Source: Poecilobothrus nobilitatus
Taxonomy: Eukaryota; Arthropoda; Insecta; Diptera; Dolichopodidae
Reading direction: 5' to 3'
Length of the DNA stretch: 64,000 bases
NCBI GenBank assembly: GCA_947095535.1
Contig: OX352774.1
Coordinates: forward strand, 238,663,825 to 238,727,824
This document shows, one piece after another, positions 48,144-59,460 of this stretch. Positions within the stretch are counted from its first letter, which is position 1. Every line of letters begins with the position of its first letter. Under the pieces are notes generated by a model. It did no database searches. It saw only the letters and a program-made list of their open reading frames with translations, and had not been told where the DNA came from. Position numbers and translations under genes: made by a program.

Positions 48144-50972
48144 AAACAAGTAAATGTAACAGTAAGTCGATGCAACCGACTTATTAATACCCTACACCTG
48201 AATAATTCGAATTAAATTAAAAATCCATAAGTGTTTTTGGCAGCTGCTTGAATTTCTTCCCTTTTCTGTCTTATTCAACTCGAATTTCAAGAACGTAAAA
48301 GAGGCATCCGCTTGGGATATGCTTGACACCCTTGTATAAAATTTTAAGTTTCTATCTTAATTATTTTCGGAGATTGGTAGTCCTTGGGATGTTTGTGTCA
48401 GCTACCCGAATTGCCACTCCAATTCATCGAATCCATCTCAGGAACATAAAGAAAACTAGCAGGACACCATTCTATTAAATTTAAAGGTTCTACTTTTGTT
48501 GGTTTTGGAGATATGCTCGTTGCTCTTGTGCTCGTCCGGAAGTTTCCAAAATACGAATCCATGGTTCAAATTCTTTCAAATGTCAGTTTCCAATTTTACA
48601 GAAAAGGAAACATAACAGAACACCTTTGTACTAAAAATAAAAGTTCTATCTTTGTTGGTTGTGGAGATATACTCGTTTGCTCTGGGACTCGTCTGGAAGG
48701 TTCCAAGATTTGAACCCATGGACCAAATCCTTACAAATTTCAGAAACATAAATCAAACATGAAGGAACACCATTCTGCCTAATTTAAAGGTTATATCTTT
48801 GTTGCATTTGGAGATAATATCATTTGCTCTGAGGCTCGTTCGGAAGCTTTCAAAATCCGAACCCAAGGACCAAATCCTCTCAAATTTCAGAGGCCTAAAT
48901 CATACATGAAAGAACACCATTATGCCAAAAGTAAAGGTTATATATTTGTTGTTTTTGGAGATAATCTCATTTGCTCTGGGGCTCGTTCGGAAGCTTCCAA
49001 AATCCAAACCCATGGACCACATCCTCTTAAATTTTAGAGACATAAATCAAACTGGAAGAAACATCATTATAACAAATTTAAAGGTTCTATCTTTATTGGT
49101 TTTGGAGATAATCTCGTTTGCTCTGGGGCTCTTTCGGAAGTTTCCAAAACCCGAACCCATGGACCAAATCTTCTCACATTTCAGAGACTTAAATAAAACA
49201 TGAAAGAACACCACCCTGCCAAATTTAAAGGTTATATCTTTGTTGGTTTTGGAGATAATCTTATTTGCTCTGGTGCTCGTTCGGAAGCTTCCAAAACCAA
49301 ACCCATGGACCAAATCCTCTTAAATTTCAGAGACATAAATCGAACGGGAAGGAACATAATTGTACAAAATTTAAAGGTTCTATCTTTGTTGGTTTTGGAG
49401 ATAATCTCATTTGCTCTGCGGCTCGTTCGGAAGCTTCCAAAATTCGAATCCACGGTTCAAATTCTTTCAAATTTAAACCCATGGCCAAATCCTCTCAAAT
49501 TTCAGAGACTTAAATCAAACATGAAAAAACACCATTCGGCCAAATTTAAAGGTTATATATATTTGTTGTTTTTGGAGATAATCTCATTTGCTCTGGTGCT
49601 CGTTCGGAAACTTCCAAAACCAAACCCATGGACCAAATCCTCTTAAATTTCAGAGACATAAATCAAACACGAAAGAACACCATTGTACCAAATTCAAAGG
49701 TTCTACCTTTGTTTGTATTGGATATAATCTCATTTGCTCTGCGGCTCGTTCGGAAGCTTCCAAATTTCGAATCCACGGTTCAAATTCTTTCAAATTTAAA
49801 CCCATGGCCAAATCCTCTCAAATTTCAGAGACTTAAATCAAACATGAAAAAACACCATTCGGCCAAATTTAAAGGTTATATATATTTGTTGTTTTTGGAG
49901 ATAATCTCATTTGCTCTGGGGCTCGTTGGGAAGCTTCCAAAATCCAAACCCATGGACCACATCCTCTTAAATTTTAGAGACATAAATCAAACTGGAAGAA
50001 ACATCATTATAAAAAATTTAAAGGTTCTATCTTTATTGGTTTTGGAGATAATCTCGTTTGCTCTGGGGCTCGTTCGGAAGTTTCCAAAACCCGAACCCAT
50101 GGACCAAATCTTCTCACATTTCAGAGACTTAAATAAAACATGAAAGAACACCACCCTGCCAAATTTAAAGGTTATATCTTTGTTGGTTTTGGAGATAATC
50201 TCATTTGCTCTGGTGCTCGTTCGGAAGCTTCCAAATCCAAACCCATGGACCAAATTCTCCTAAATTTCAGAGGCCTAAATCATACATGAAAGAACACCAT
50301 TCTGCCAAAAGTAAAGGTTATATCTTTATTGGTTTTGGAGATAATCTCATTTGCTCTGGGGCTCGTTCGGAAGCTTCCAAATCCAAAGCCCATGGACCAA
50401 ATCCTCTTAAATTTCAGAGACATAAATCGAACGGGAAGGAACATCATTGTACAAAATTTAAAGGTTCTATCTTTGTTGGTTTTGGAAATAATCTCATTTG
50501 CTCTGGTGCTCGTTCGGAAGCTTCCAAAATCCAAACCCATGGACCAAATCCTCTTAAATTTCAGAGACATAAATCGAACGGGAAGAAACATCATTGTACA
50601 AAATTTGAAGGTTCTATCTTTGTTGCTTTTGGAGATAATCTCGTTTGGGGAGATTATCTCCAAAAGCCGGAATCATTCGGAAGCTTCCAGAATCCGAACC
50701 CATGGACGGATTTTGTCCAGATTCGAACTTAGCCTTTCTTTCGTAATTAGTAACCTACTATATAAATTTCATCAAGATAGCATCATTATTTTTTGAGTTA
50801 TCGTGCGTACGGACGGACGGACGGACGGACGGACGGACATCGCTAAATCGACTCCGGCGGTGATCCTGATTCAGAATATATATACATGTCTATACCTAAC
50901 TCGCTTCTTTTTGGTGGTTACAAACACCATACCAAAGTTAATATACCCTATACTTTAGGTGTAGGGTATAAT
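48144..50972 (-). mobile_element. Family A Helentron-like element with long internal satellite
   Basis: The 3' end (left) has CAAGTAAATGTAACAG and a perfect 7-bp hairpin TAAGTCG/CGACTTA (48163-48183), preceded on the minus strand by the GTGTAGGG motif. The 5' end (right) has TATACCCTAC and its complement around 50946-50970, the lead CGAGTTAGGTATAGACATG, TGAATCAGGATCACC, GAGTCGATTTAGCGATGTCC and a (GTCC)n block at 50811-50839. About 1.9-2.4 kb of the interior is tandem repeat. The overall plan matches what is known of DINE-TR1 elements with central tandem repeats. No Rep or helicase coding is present. Confidence 0.85.
48330..50700 (-). repeat. About fifteen 147-bp tandem repeats inside family A
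   Basis: The anchor TTTTGGAGATAATCTC (or variant) occurs at spacings of 156, then mainly 146-147, with two 177-bp units, from 48507 to 50631. The 177-bp units carry an extra ~30 bp phrase containing CCCATGGCCAAATCCTC. Units near 48957-49251 recur almost identically at 49897-50191, a 940-bp shift, so a block of about six units has been duplicated. Open frames on both strands (up to 175 codons) follow from the period being 49 codons; 146-bp units shift them, and they are not genes. Confidence 0.85.
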
Positions 50973-50984
50973 AATATTGTAAGC

Positions 50985-51067
50985 AGAGTGACAGGCTGTG
51001 AACATACTAACGGTTCGTACGGGTATCTAAGAGTTGACAAAGTCAACTGTATTCTTCCTCGTTTTTT
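50985..51067 (+). mobile_element. Family B element, 3'-end fragment
   Basis: Has GTTCGTACGGGTATCTAAG, a perfect hairpin AGTTGAC-AAA-GTCAACT (51032-51048) and a GTATTCTTCCTCGTTTTTT tail, the family B 3' terminus. It abuts the 5' end of the family A element at 50972. It may be the missing end of the family B start at 46649. The frame at 50886-51134 crosses both and is not a gene. Confidence 0.72.
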
Positions 51068-51371
51068 TACTCGAATTTCTTTTATTAATTTTTGTAAAAT
51101 TTTATTTAAAATTTCCATTCAATACAGTTCTTAAAGATACCTAAATAAAGATAATAATTATAATTTTAAAATTAAATATTCCGTGAAAAATCCAAAAAAA
51201 AGAAAAAACAAAATATGCTTTTCCATTCAAAAAATGTTCAAAGAACATAAAATATTCTAAGCTTCAGCTTTTATTTTTAACTGAAAAATCAAATTACCAA
51301 AAACTAAATTTTCTTCTTATTCCAGAAATTAATTTCATACTTATAGATTTTTCCTCTTTATAAATTACTAG

Positions 51372-52090
51372 TAAAAAAGCCCGTCATACGACGGGTATAA
51401 GTAGAAAAATAAAGCTTTTGTGAAAGTTTCCTCAGTTTTATGAACAATTTAATTTTAGTAAATTTATTCAAATACTTATATGTATTATATTTAGATATTG
51501 ATAAATGTAAAATTTATTGCTAAAGTGTTTTAAATAATGAAAAACCTCAATGATGCTGTGAAGTAGTTTCTTTCAAAAATGTAATAAAAATGATTATTTA
51601 ATAAATCTCATCTCTTGTAAATTTCTTTGTCAAGCTTTGGATTAAAAAACCAAAGGTTGGATTAAAAACCAATGGTAAATAAATTTTTGCCAATAGTATC
51701 AAAAATTTTCGCTTCGAAAAAATACAGTATCAAACTTTATAATTTTGAAACTAAACTACACTGATCTGATGCATTTGCCTAATTATAATATATAGTACAC
51801 TTGTTATATTTTTCTATGGTTGCCATAGCAAATGCTTCAAAACTTTCTTTGTTATATTTTTCAAACAAATTTTTACTCTATCCGTAATAATATTCTGTCT
51901 CTTTATCTATCGCTTTCTCTACAAAATCTTCACACCGTAAGTTTTACGCACCTTTTATGTAAAACAATAAAAATTGGCTGTGCATATAATGTTGAAGTTT
52001 TAGAAAATAAAAATCATAAAAGAAGCATAAAATTAAGAAAATGTTACACATTCAAAATTTAATTGAAAATTGTGATTTTATAATTTAAAT
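51372..52090 (+). other. Left flank or head of the D array
   Basis: Begins with a perfect hairpin CCCGTC-ATAC-GACGGG (51380-51395) followed by TATAAG, similar in style to the X-spacer-X' starts of families A-C. The rest is AT-rich and leads into the tandem array. The frame at 51832-52062 has no domain. Reading this as the 5' end of element D is inference. Confidence 0.4.
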
Positions 52091-55000
52091 TGCGCTCCTT
52101 TAAAAGCTTTGGTTTTACGCACCGCTTTATTTTTTTATAATTTCTACTTAAAAATGCAACTCTTTAAAAACTTTGATTTATGCACTGTCTTGTTTTTTCA
52201 TTCTTTTTATAGCATAACATTTTAATTCTTTTTTTCTATCTGTTATGTACCTAAATATCAGATGTACGTTTCTTTCTTTTCATAGCATAGCATTTAATAT
52301 TTCTTTTTCTATCTGTTATGTACGTAAATATCAGAGGTATGTTTTTTCATTTAAAATCATAACATTTTATAGTTCTTTTTTTCTTTAAAAATATTTAAAA
52401 ACAGTCAAAGTAACATTTTTTGTTCTCTTTTTTTTCTATTCGTTTTTATTTTTCTTCGCAGTATTACATTTATTTTTTTTTGTTTTCTGTTATTTACGTA
52501 CGCTAAGTATTTCTTTTATTTTTTTTAAATATTAAATTTATACATACAGTCTATTTAAAAAATATAAATTATAACCTATAGAACATTTTGAATTTTTTTT
52601 TGTTCGTTTATGTTTACCGTCCATTCATTCATATTAATAACTGTTGCCTATACAAAAAATAATAAATCTATAATAAATCTAATATATGTATACTCCTATT
52701 TTTATTCATATATCTATATTATGGGCTAAACTTCTGATTCTAAAATTGTACTATATTATGGCAAAATTTTTAAAAAATTAAGAAAATGTTACTTAGCAAA
52801 ATTTAAATAAAAATATTATTGCAATTTTATAATGTTCTACTTAAAAATCCGAACCTTTAAAAACTTTGATTTATACACTGCCTTGTTTTTTCTTTCTTTT
52901 CATAGCATAACATTTTGATATTTCTTTTTTTCTATCTGTTATGTACCTCAATATCAGATGGACTTTTCGTTCTTTTCATAGCATAACATTTTTTTTTTCC
53001 TTTTTCTATTTGTTATGTAGGTACGTAAATATCAGACGTATGTTTTTTTCTTTTAAAATCATAACATTTTAATAGTTCTTTTTTTCTTTAAAATTATTTA
53101 AAAACAATCAAAGTAACATTTTTGTTCTCTGTTTTTTCTATTCGTTTTTGTTTTTCTTCGCAGTATTACATTTTACTTTTTTTTTTTTGTTTTCTGTTAT
53201 TTTTTTTAAATATTAAATTTATACATCAGACTATTTAAAAAATATAAATTATAACCTATAGAACATTTTGAATTTTTTTTTGTTCGTTTATGTTTACCGT
53301 CCATTCATTCATATTAATAACTGTTGCCTATATAAAAAATAATAAATCTAATATATGTATACCCATATTTTTATTCATATATCTATATTATGGGCTAAAC
53401 TTCTGATTCTAAAATTGTACTATATTATGGCAAAATTTTTAAAAAATTAAGAAAATGTTACTTAGCAAAATTTAAATAAAAATATTATTGCAATTTTATA
53501 ATATTCTACTTAAAAATCCGAACCTTTAAAAACTTTAATTTATACACTGCCTTGTTTTTTCTTTCTTTTCATAGCATAACATTTTGATATTTCTTTTTTT
53601 CTATCTGTTATGTACCTCAATATCAGATGGACTTTTCGTTCTTTTCATAGCATAACATTTTTTTTTTTCCTTTTTCTATCTGTTATGTAGGTACGTAAAT
53701 ATCAGACGTATGTTTTTTTCTTTTAAAATCATAACATTTTAATAGTTCTTTTTTTCTTTAAAAGTATTTAAAAACAATCAAAGTAACATTTTTGTTCTCT
53801 TTTTTTTCTATTCGTTTTTATTTTTCTTCGCAGTATTACATTTTACTTTTTTTTTTTGTTTTCTGTTCTTTTTTTTAAGTATTAAATTTATACATCAGTC
53901 TATTTAAAAAATATAAATTATAACCTATAGAACATTCTGAATTTTTTTTTTGTTCGTTTATGTTTACCGTCCATTCATTCATATAAATAACTGTTGCCTA
54001 TATAAAAAATAATAAATCTATAATAAATCTAATATATGTATACCCATATTTTTATTCATATATCTATATTATGGGCTAAACTTCTGATTCTAAAATTGTA
54101 CTATATTATGGCAAAATTTTTAAAAAATTAAGAAAATGTTACTTAGCAAAATTTAAATAAAAATATTATTGCAATTTTATAATGTTCTACTTAAAAATCC
54201 GAACCTTTAAAAACTTTGATTTATACACTGCCTTGTTTTTTCTTTCTTTTCATAGCATAACATTTTGATATTTCTTTTTTTCTATCTGTTATGTACCTCA
54301 ATATCAGATGGACTTTTCGTTCTTTTCATAGCATAACATTTTTTTTTTTCCTTTTTCTATCTGTTATGTAGGTACGTAAATATCAGACGTATGTTTTTTT
54401 TCTTTTAAAATCATAACATTTTAATAGTTCTTTTTTTCTTTAAAAATATTTAAAAACAATCAAAGTAACATTTTTGTTCTCTTTTTTTTCTATTCGTTTT
54501 TATTTTTCTTCGCAGTATTACATTTTACTTTTTTTTTTTTGTTTTCTGTTATTTTTTTTAAGTATTAAATTTATACATCAGTCTATTTAAAAAATATAAA
54601 TTATAACCTATAGAACATTCTGAATTTTTTTTTTGTTCGTTTATGTTTACCGTCCATTCATTCATATAAATAACTGTTGCCTATATAAAAATTAATAAAT
54701 CTATAATAAATCTAATATATGTATACCCATATTTTTATTCATATATCTCTATATTATGGGCTAAACTTCTGATTCTAAAATTGTACTATATTATGGCAAA
54801 ATTTTTAAAAAATTAAGAAAATGTTACTTAGCAAAATTTAAATAAAAATATTATTGCAATTTTATAATGTTCTACTTAAAAATCCGAACCTTTAAAAACT
54901 TTGATTTATACACTGCCTTGTTTTTTCTTTCTTTTCATAGCATAACATTTTGATATTTCTTTTTTTCTATCTGTTATGTACCTCAATATCAGATGGACTT

Positions 55001-55710
55001 TTCGTTCTTTTCATAGCATAACATTTTTTTTTTTCCTTTTTCTATCTGTTATGTAGGTACGTAAATATCAGACGTATGTTTTTTTCTTTTAAAATCATAA
55101 CATTTTAATAGTTCTTTTTTTCTTTAAAAGTATTTAAAAACAATCAAAGTAACATTTTTGTTCTCTTTTTTTTCTATTCGTTTTTATTTTTCTTCGCAGT
55201 ATTACATTTTACTTTTTTTTTTTGTTTTCTGTTCTTTTTTTTAAGTATTAAATTTATACATCAGTCTATTTAAAAAATATAAATTATAACCTATAGAACA
55301 TTCTGAATTTTTTTTTTGTTCGTTTATGTTTACCGTCCATTCATTCATATTAATAACTGTTGCCTATATAAAAAATAATAAATCTATAATAAATCTAATA
55401 TATGTATACCCATATTTTTATTCATATATCTATATTATGGGCTAAACTTCTGATTCTAAAATTGTACTATATTATGGCAAAATTTTTAAAAAATTAAGAA
55501 AATGTTACTTAGCAAAATTTAAATAAAAATATTATTGCAATTTTATAATGTTCTACTTAAAAATACGACCCTCTAAAAACTTTGATTTATACACTGCCTT
55601 GTTTTTTCTTTCATTTCATAGCATAACATTATAATATTTATTGTTTTCTATCTTTTATATGGGTAAATATCAGATGTACGTTTCTTTCTTTTCATAGTAT
55701 AACATTTGTT
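52091..55710 (+). repeat. D array: about five tandem ~680-bp units
   Basis: The phrase CACTGCCTTGTTTTTTC occurs at 52876, 53545, 54226, 54911 and 55592, with a diverged copy at 52183; spacings are 693, 669, 681, 685 and 681 bp. Central units are nearly identical. Units starting at 53545 and 54911 share variants that differ from their neighbours. Each unit has internal sub-repeats (TTTCTATCTGTTATGTA, about 90 bp apart). Each ends in CTTTAAAAACTTTGATTTA followed by the CACTGCCTTG phrase, close to the family C 3' end. No open frame spans a unit. Confidence 0.88.
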
Positions 55711-56261
55711 AAATTAACATTTAACATAACAGTAGGGCACGCTACTCAGCAGCAGCAACTTGTCTTTTATTATATTTAGATACTTATTATAAATAAAAGT
55801 TTATATAAAATAACTTGAAATTTTCTTAGAATATATAAATAAAACAAAACAGTTTATAAAACAAAGAGTTTTTAAGTGTGTACTTTCTAAAAACTTTTAA
55901 ATAAAACATTATAATATTTCATTTCAAAATATTTTTAATTAGAAAGTCAAAATTTCTGTTGTCTTAATAACAAGCTCTAACAATTTTAAATATGGAAATT
56001 TTTCTCTATTTTATGGGTATGTATTGACATACAAAAAGATGGACCGAAAAAGTGAGTAAAGCTTATAAGAACATATTTTATAATTTTTTTTAAGAATATG
56101 CTAAATGAGGAACGTTAGGGTTTAAAGTATTTTTCAAAGTTTTTCTTTACAAAATATTATGAAAATTTTTTATGTTTAAGTTTTTGTTAGGAATGAGGTC
56201 AATAACTTGTTTAAAAGTTAACCAAACAATTATAATTTTATTATGTGCATTTGTTTTTTAC
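55711..56261. other. AT-rich stretch after the D array
   Basis: Contains one less AT-rich patch (about 55728-55765, with GGGCACGCTACTCAGCAGC). No gene or known repeat seen. Confidence 0.5.
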
Positions 56262-56403
56262 ACCAAAGGTTCAAGGAAGTAATCAGTTTTTCATTTGGTT
56301 TGTGACACCTTAAAGAAGTCGAGCTAGATAGAGTTTCAAGTGTATGGATTGACCCAGAATCAAATTCTAAGTCTAGTCAAATTAAGCTAGGAGTCTGCAT
56401 TTT
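56262..56403 (+). mobile_element. Family B element, 5' part, interrupted
   Basis: Matches family B: TTTGTGACACCTTAAAGAAG, TCGAGCTAGATAGAG, GTATGGATTGACCCAGAATC, and AATTAAGCTAGGAGTCTGCA. The microsatellite is missing or lost. It is continued at 57593 after the inserted family A element. Confidence 0.75.
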
Positions 56404-57592
56404 TATCCATACACTTTAAGTATAGGGTATATTAACTTTGGTATGGTGTTTGTAACCACCAAAAGGAACCGAGTTAGGTATAGACATGTGTATATATTCT
56501 GAATCAGGATCACCTCAGGAGTCGATTTAGCGATGTCCGTCCGTCCGTACGCACGATAACTCAAAAAATAATGATGCTATCTTAATGAAATTTATACTGT
56601 AGGTTAAAAATGACTAAGGTAAGGCGGGAATTGTAAATGGGCGCAATCGGATCATGCGTTCGAATACTTCTCATACAACTCCCAAAACCGAATACGCATA
56701 TCTTCGAAATTAATAAAGATAGAAACTTAAAATTTTGTACGAGGGTGTGTTTTTCTGAATCCCTGATGTGCCTAAAATTTGAGATGAATTGGAGTGGTTG
56801 TTCGGGTACCTTCCATACAAATCTCAAAACCGAACAAGCATATATTCGAAATTAATAAAGATAGAAACTTCAAATTTGGTACTAGGGTGTTGTGTCCTGA
56901 ATCCCTTATTTGTTGAAAATTTGAGATGAATTGGAGGAGCTGTTTCGGTACCTCCCATACAACTCCCAAAACCGAACAAGTATATCTTCGAAATTAATAA
57001 AGACAGGAACTTCAAATTTGAAACGAGGGTTCTGTTTCCTAAATCCCTGATTTGCCTAAAATTTGAGATGAATTGGAGTGGTCGTTCGGGTACCTCCCAT
57101 ACAACTCCCAAAACCGAACAAGCATATCTTCGAAATTAATAAAGATAGAAACTTCAAATTTGGTACTAGGGTGTTGTTCCCTGAATCCCTCATTTGTCCA
57201 AAATTTAAGATGAATTAGAATGGTTGTTCGGGTATCTGCCACACAACTCCCAAAACCAAACAAGCATATCTTCGAAATTAATAAATATATAAACTTAAAA
57301 TTTGATATAAGAATATTCTACCCTGTTGATGTCTCTAAAATTTGAGATGAATTGGGGTGGTGGTCCGCGTGCCTTCACACACTTCCCAAGACCTAAAAAG
57401 CATATTTTCGAATTTAATAAAGATAGAAATCTGAAATTTTGTACAAAGGTTGTAAAAGCATTTATTTTTTTAGCTTAGTTATATTAAATACTTAATTAAA
57501 ATAACTTATGGATTTTTAATTTAATTTGAATTTTTTAGGTGTAGGGTATAAATAAGTCGGTTGCATCGACTTACTGTTATTTTTACTTGTTT
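56404..57592 (+). mobile_element. Family A Helentron-like element, complete, nested
   Basis: The start ATCCATACACTTTAAG-TATAGGGTATA is a decayed X-spacer-X'. Then come GGTATGGTGTTTGTAACCAC, GAACCGAGTTAGGTATAGAC, GAATCAGGATCACC, GAGTCGATTTAGCGATGTCC and a short (GTCC)n block (56535-56547). Six tandem units follow. The 3' end has GGTGTAGGGTATA, a perfect hairpin TAAGTCG/CGACTTA (57553-57573) and the tail CTGTTATTTTTACTTGTTT. Its ends match those of the element at 48144-50972. Confidence 0.87.
56640..57450 (+). repeat. Six 142-bp tandem repeats inside family A
   Basis: The anchor CGAAATTAATAAAGATAGAA occurs at 56705, 56847, 56989, 57131, 57273 and (variant) 57409, spacings 142 x4 then 136. Each unit includes CATACAACTCCCAAAACCGA. 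The unit aligns with the 147-bp unit of the other family A element, but the two arrays have diverged and are internally more alike than to each other. Minus-strand frames at 56582-57263 follow the repeats and are not genes. Confidence 0.85.
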
Positions 57593-57894
57593 CATGTCAC
57601 TTTTGTAAAATTGTTAGTTTCGCTATTTAAATCCGGCAAGTTCGACCACTGAGTTCGAATAGCTGCCATACAACTTCTTTCTTTATGTGAAAATAACTCA
57701 GTCTCTATTGAAGCTAGGTAATCTGAAATTTTGTAAAAAGCTGTCAAGTTGTATGGCAATAAATTCTGTAAAATTCTCGGTACTTAACATCGGTACTAAA
57801 ACACTGAAATTTTATAAAAGATGATGAAACAGCATATATTATGTTCATGTGGGTATGACACAGGCTACTACTACTGTACTCTTCATCGTTTTTC
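57593..57894 (+). mobile_element. Family B element, 3' part, after nested insertion
   Basis: Resumes the family B body: CATGTCACTTTTGTAAAATT, GTTAGTTTCGCTATTTAAAT, GTTCGAATAGCTGCCATAC, TATTGAAGCTAGGTAATCTG, ending with GACACAGGCTACTACTACTG and TACTCTTCATCGTTTTT. Together with 56262-56403 it forms one family B copy of about 440 bp. Confidence 0.77.
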
Positions 57895-58440
57895 AATAAA
57901 AGAATGTAAATGAACTTTCAACTATTTAATATAAATAGTGAATTATATAACTTAAATCAAGTCATGATGCAGCAGCATTGTTAAAAGCATAGCTTTTATC
58001 TATATTCTCTTATGTTGTGTGTATATTCGTGATTTAATAATCTCGTCGACGAGAATAGAATATACTGATAAAAATACAAGAGAAACATTCTAACATGCAT
58101 GCTAACATTCACCAAAATTCACATAATATTAATCAGACATTACATCAAGATAAAGAATTAACAAATAAAAAGAAAAAATTAGACTGAAGCCCCCAACAGC
58201 AGTGTTTCCAGTGTTACTTAAATAATCTAGGGGTTAAAACGTCTATGATGACATAACAAAGCTTGTGGAACTTTGTTAATTGTCGCCTCCAATATAAAAG
58301 CACCAAAATAAATAAATAGCGGTGAAACAAACGATCCTAACAATAAGTGATGTATTAGTTATTAAAATATATTTTCACTCTAGAATTTTAGATTTCATTT
58401 CAAACATAAGTAAAAGTCTTCTAGTTTACAAAAATTAATG
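57895..58440. other. AT-rich stretch with possible retroelement leader
   Basis: Contains a perfect 14-bp palindrome TCTCGTCGACGAGA (58041-58054) and a less AT-rich segment at about 58185-58300. It precedes a LINE/SINE 3' tail and may be part of that retroelement. No coding domain seen. Confidence 0.4.
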
Positions 58441-58454
58441 AGTTGAAAAATTGA

Positions 58455-58535
58455 AGATTAGTCAAATATGAATAATAAATGATTTAGTGGATGCCCTATG
58501 CTCCTTATAGTAATGGCAAGGAAAATAAATAAAAA
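58455..58535 (+). repeat. LINE or SINE 3' tail, copy 1
   Basis: Contains TTAGTCAAATATGAATAATA, then GTGGATGCCCTATGCTCC and AATGGCAAGGAAAATAAATA. The A-rich AAATAAATAAAAA ending is typical of a retroposon tail. A second copy is at 59700-59785. Confidence 0.6.
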
Positions 58536-59395
58536 TTTACGAAAACAACGTTGATAATATCTGGATAAACCAAGTTTTTGTTAGATGTATTACAATACCT
58601 TTCATTAATATTAAAAAAAAAAGTATTTATTCTATCTAAATGCAAAATTTGATATAAAACAAATTAATTTAATTCCGCGAAATTTATAAGATTTAAAAAT
58701 ATTTAGATAAACCAAAATAATAACAAACTTTTATAAAAGAAAATTTGATTTTATATACCAAAGGCCAAAATACTAGAAAAATTTTATTGTATTATTGTTT
58801 TTTTTTTTTTTCTAAATATCAGAAGAATTTTTTATTTAATAACATCTAAACTAAATTTAAAAAATATAAATAGATAAATCAAATAAATTTACATTTTTCA
58901 TAGAATTTATTAATATTAATGGGATTATAAGCATTTAAACAATGAATTTCATCCAATCTCAGCCTTTGAGCTTTTTTGAGATGAAAAAATGGAAATAAAA
59001 AAAAAAAAATAAAATAAAAATCCTACATTTTTTAGAAACGGTATTTAAAATACAAGATTTATACCGTTTTCAAATCATTTTATTTTAATTCAATTTTTTA
59101 GCGCTAAAAACATTTATTGTTCGTCACCTCAGTTTTTCCTTTACCAAATAATGCGTAGATGTTTGTATGGATACTTATGAAATCCAATTTATTGTTAAGA
59201 AATACAATAAAAAAATGTTGAAAATTTGTTTGTTGGGAAAAACATCTAGAATAAACAGAATAGTTAATTTAAAGATCATTTAATGTATCGATTATTTGAT
59301 TATTCAATTTTTTCGTATATCTTATATTAATTTTATGTCATTTTATTTCATTTTATTAGGTTTTTCATGGAACAATAACAGCTATTATACTAGTA
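58536..59395. other. Gene-free AT-rich stretch
   Basis: A/T-tract DNA with no gene or repeat recognised. Confidence 0.5.
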
Positions 59396-59397
59396 AC

Positions 59398-59460
59398 GCC
59401 ACTATCCAGCCAATGGTGTAGTTGTTAAGTCTCCGGTTCAAAACCCCAGTTCAGCCATAT
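59398..59460 (+). mobile_element. Truncated tRNA-like (SINE-type) sequence
   Basis: Has an A-box-like AATGGTGTAGTTGTTAAGT and a B-box-like GGTTCAAAACCC a few bases later, with the anticodon region missing. It is not a functional tRNA gene. It may be the head of a second SINE family whose tail is the retroposon end at 59700-59785, about 240 bp downstream; that link is inference. Confidence 0.5.

Noticed and set aside
49200..50796. Long overlapping open frames up to 175 codons on both strands encoding a ~49-residue repeated peptide
   Set aside because: They arise because the 147-bp satellite unit is a multiple of three. 146-bp units shift the frame, open frames occur in several frames on both strands, and no domain is recognised.
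48330..55710. Regular repeats considered as a CRISPR array
   Set aside because: Units of 147 and ~680 bp are contiguous, without short conserved repeats separated by unique spacers, and the DNA is eukaryotic.
56582..57263. Overlapping minus-strand open frames over the second family A element
   Set aside because: They repeat the 142-bp satellite in shifting frames and have no domain.
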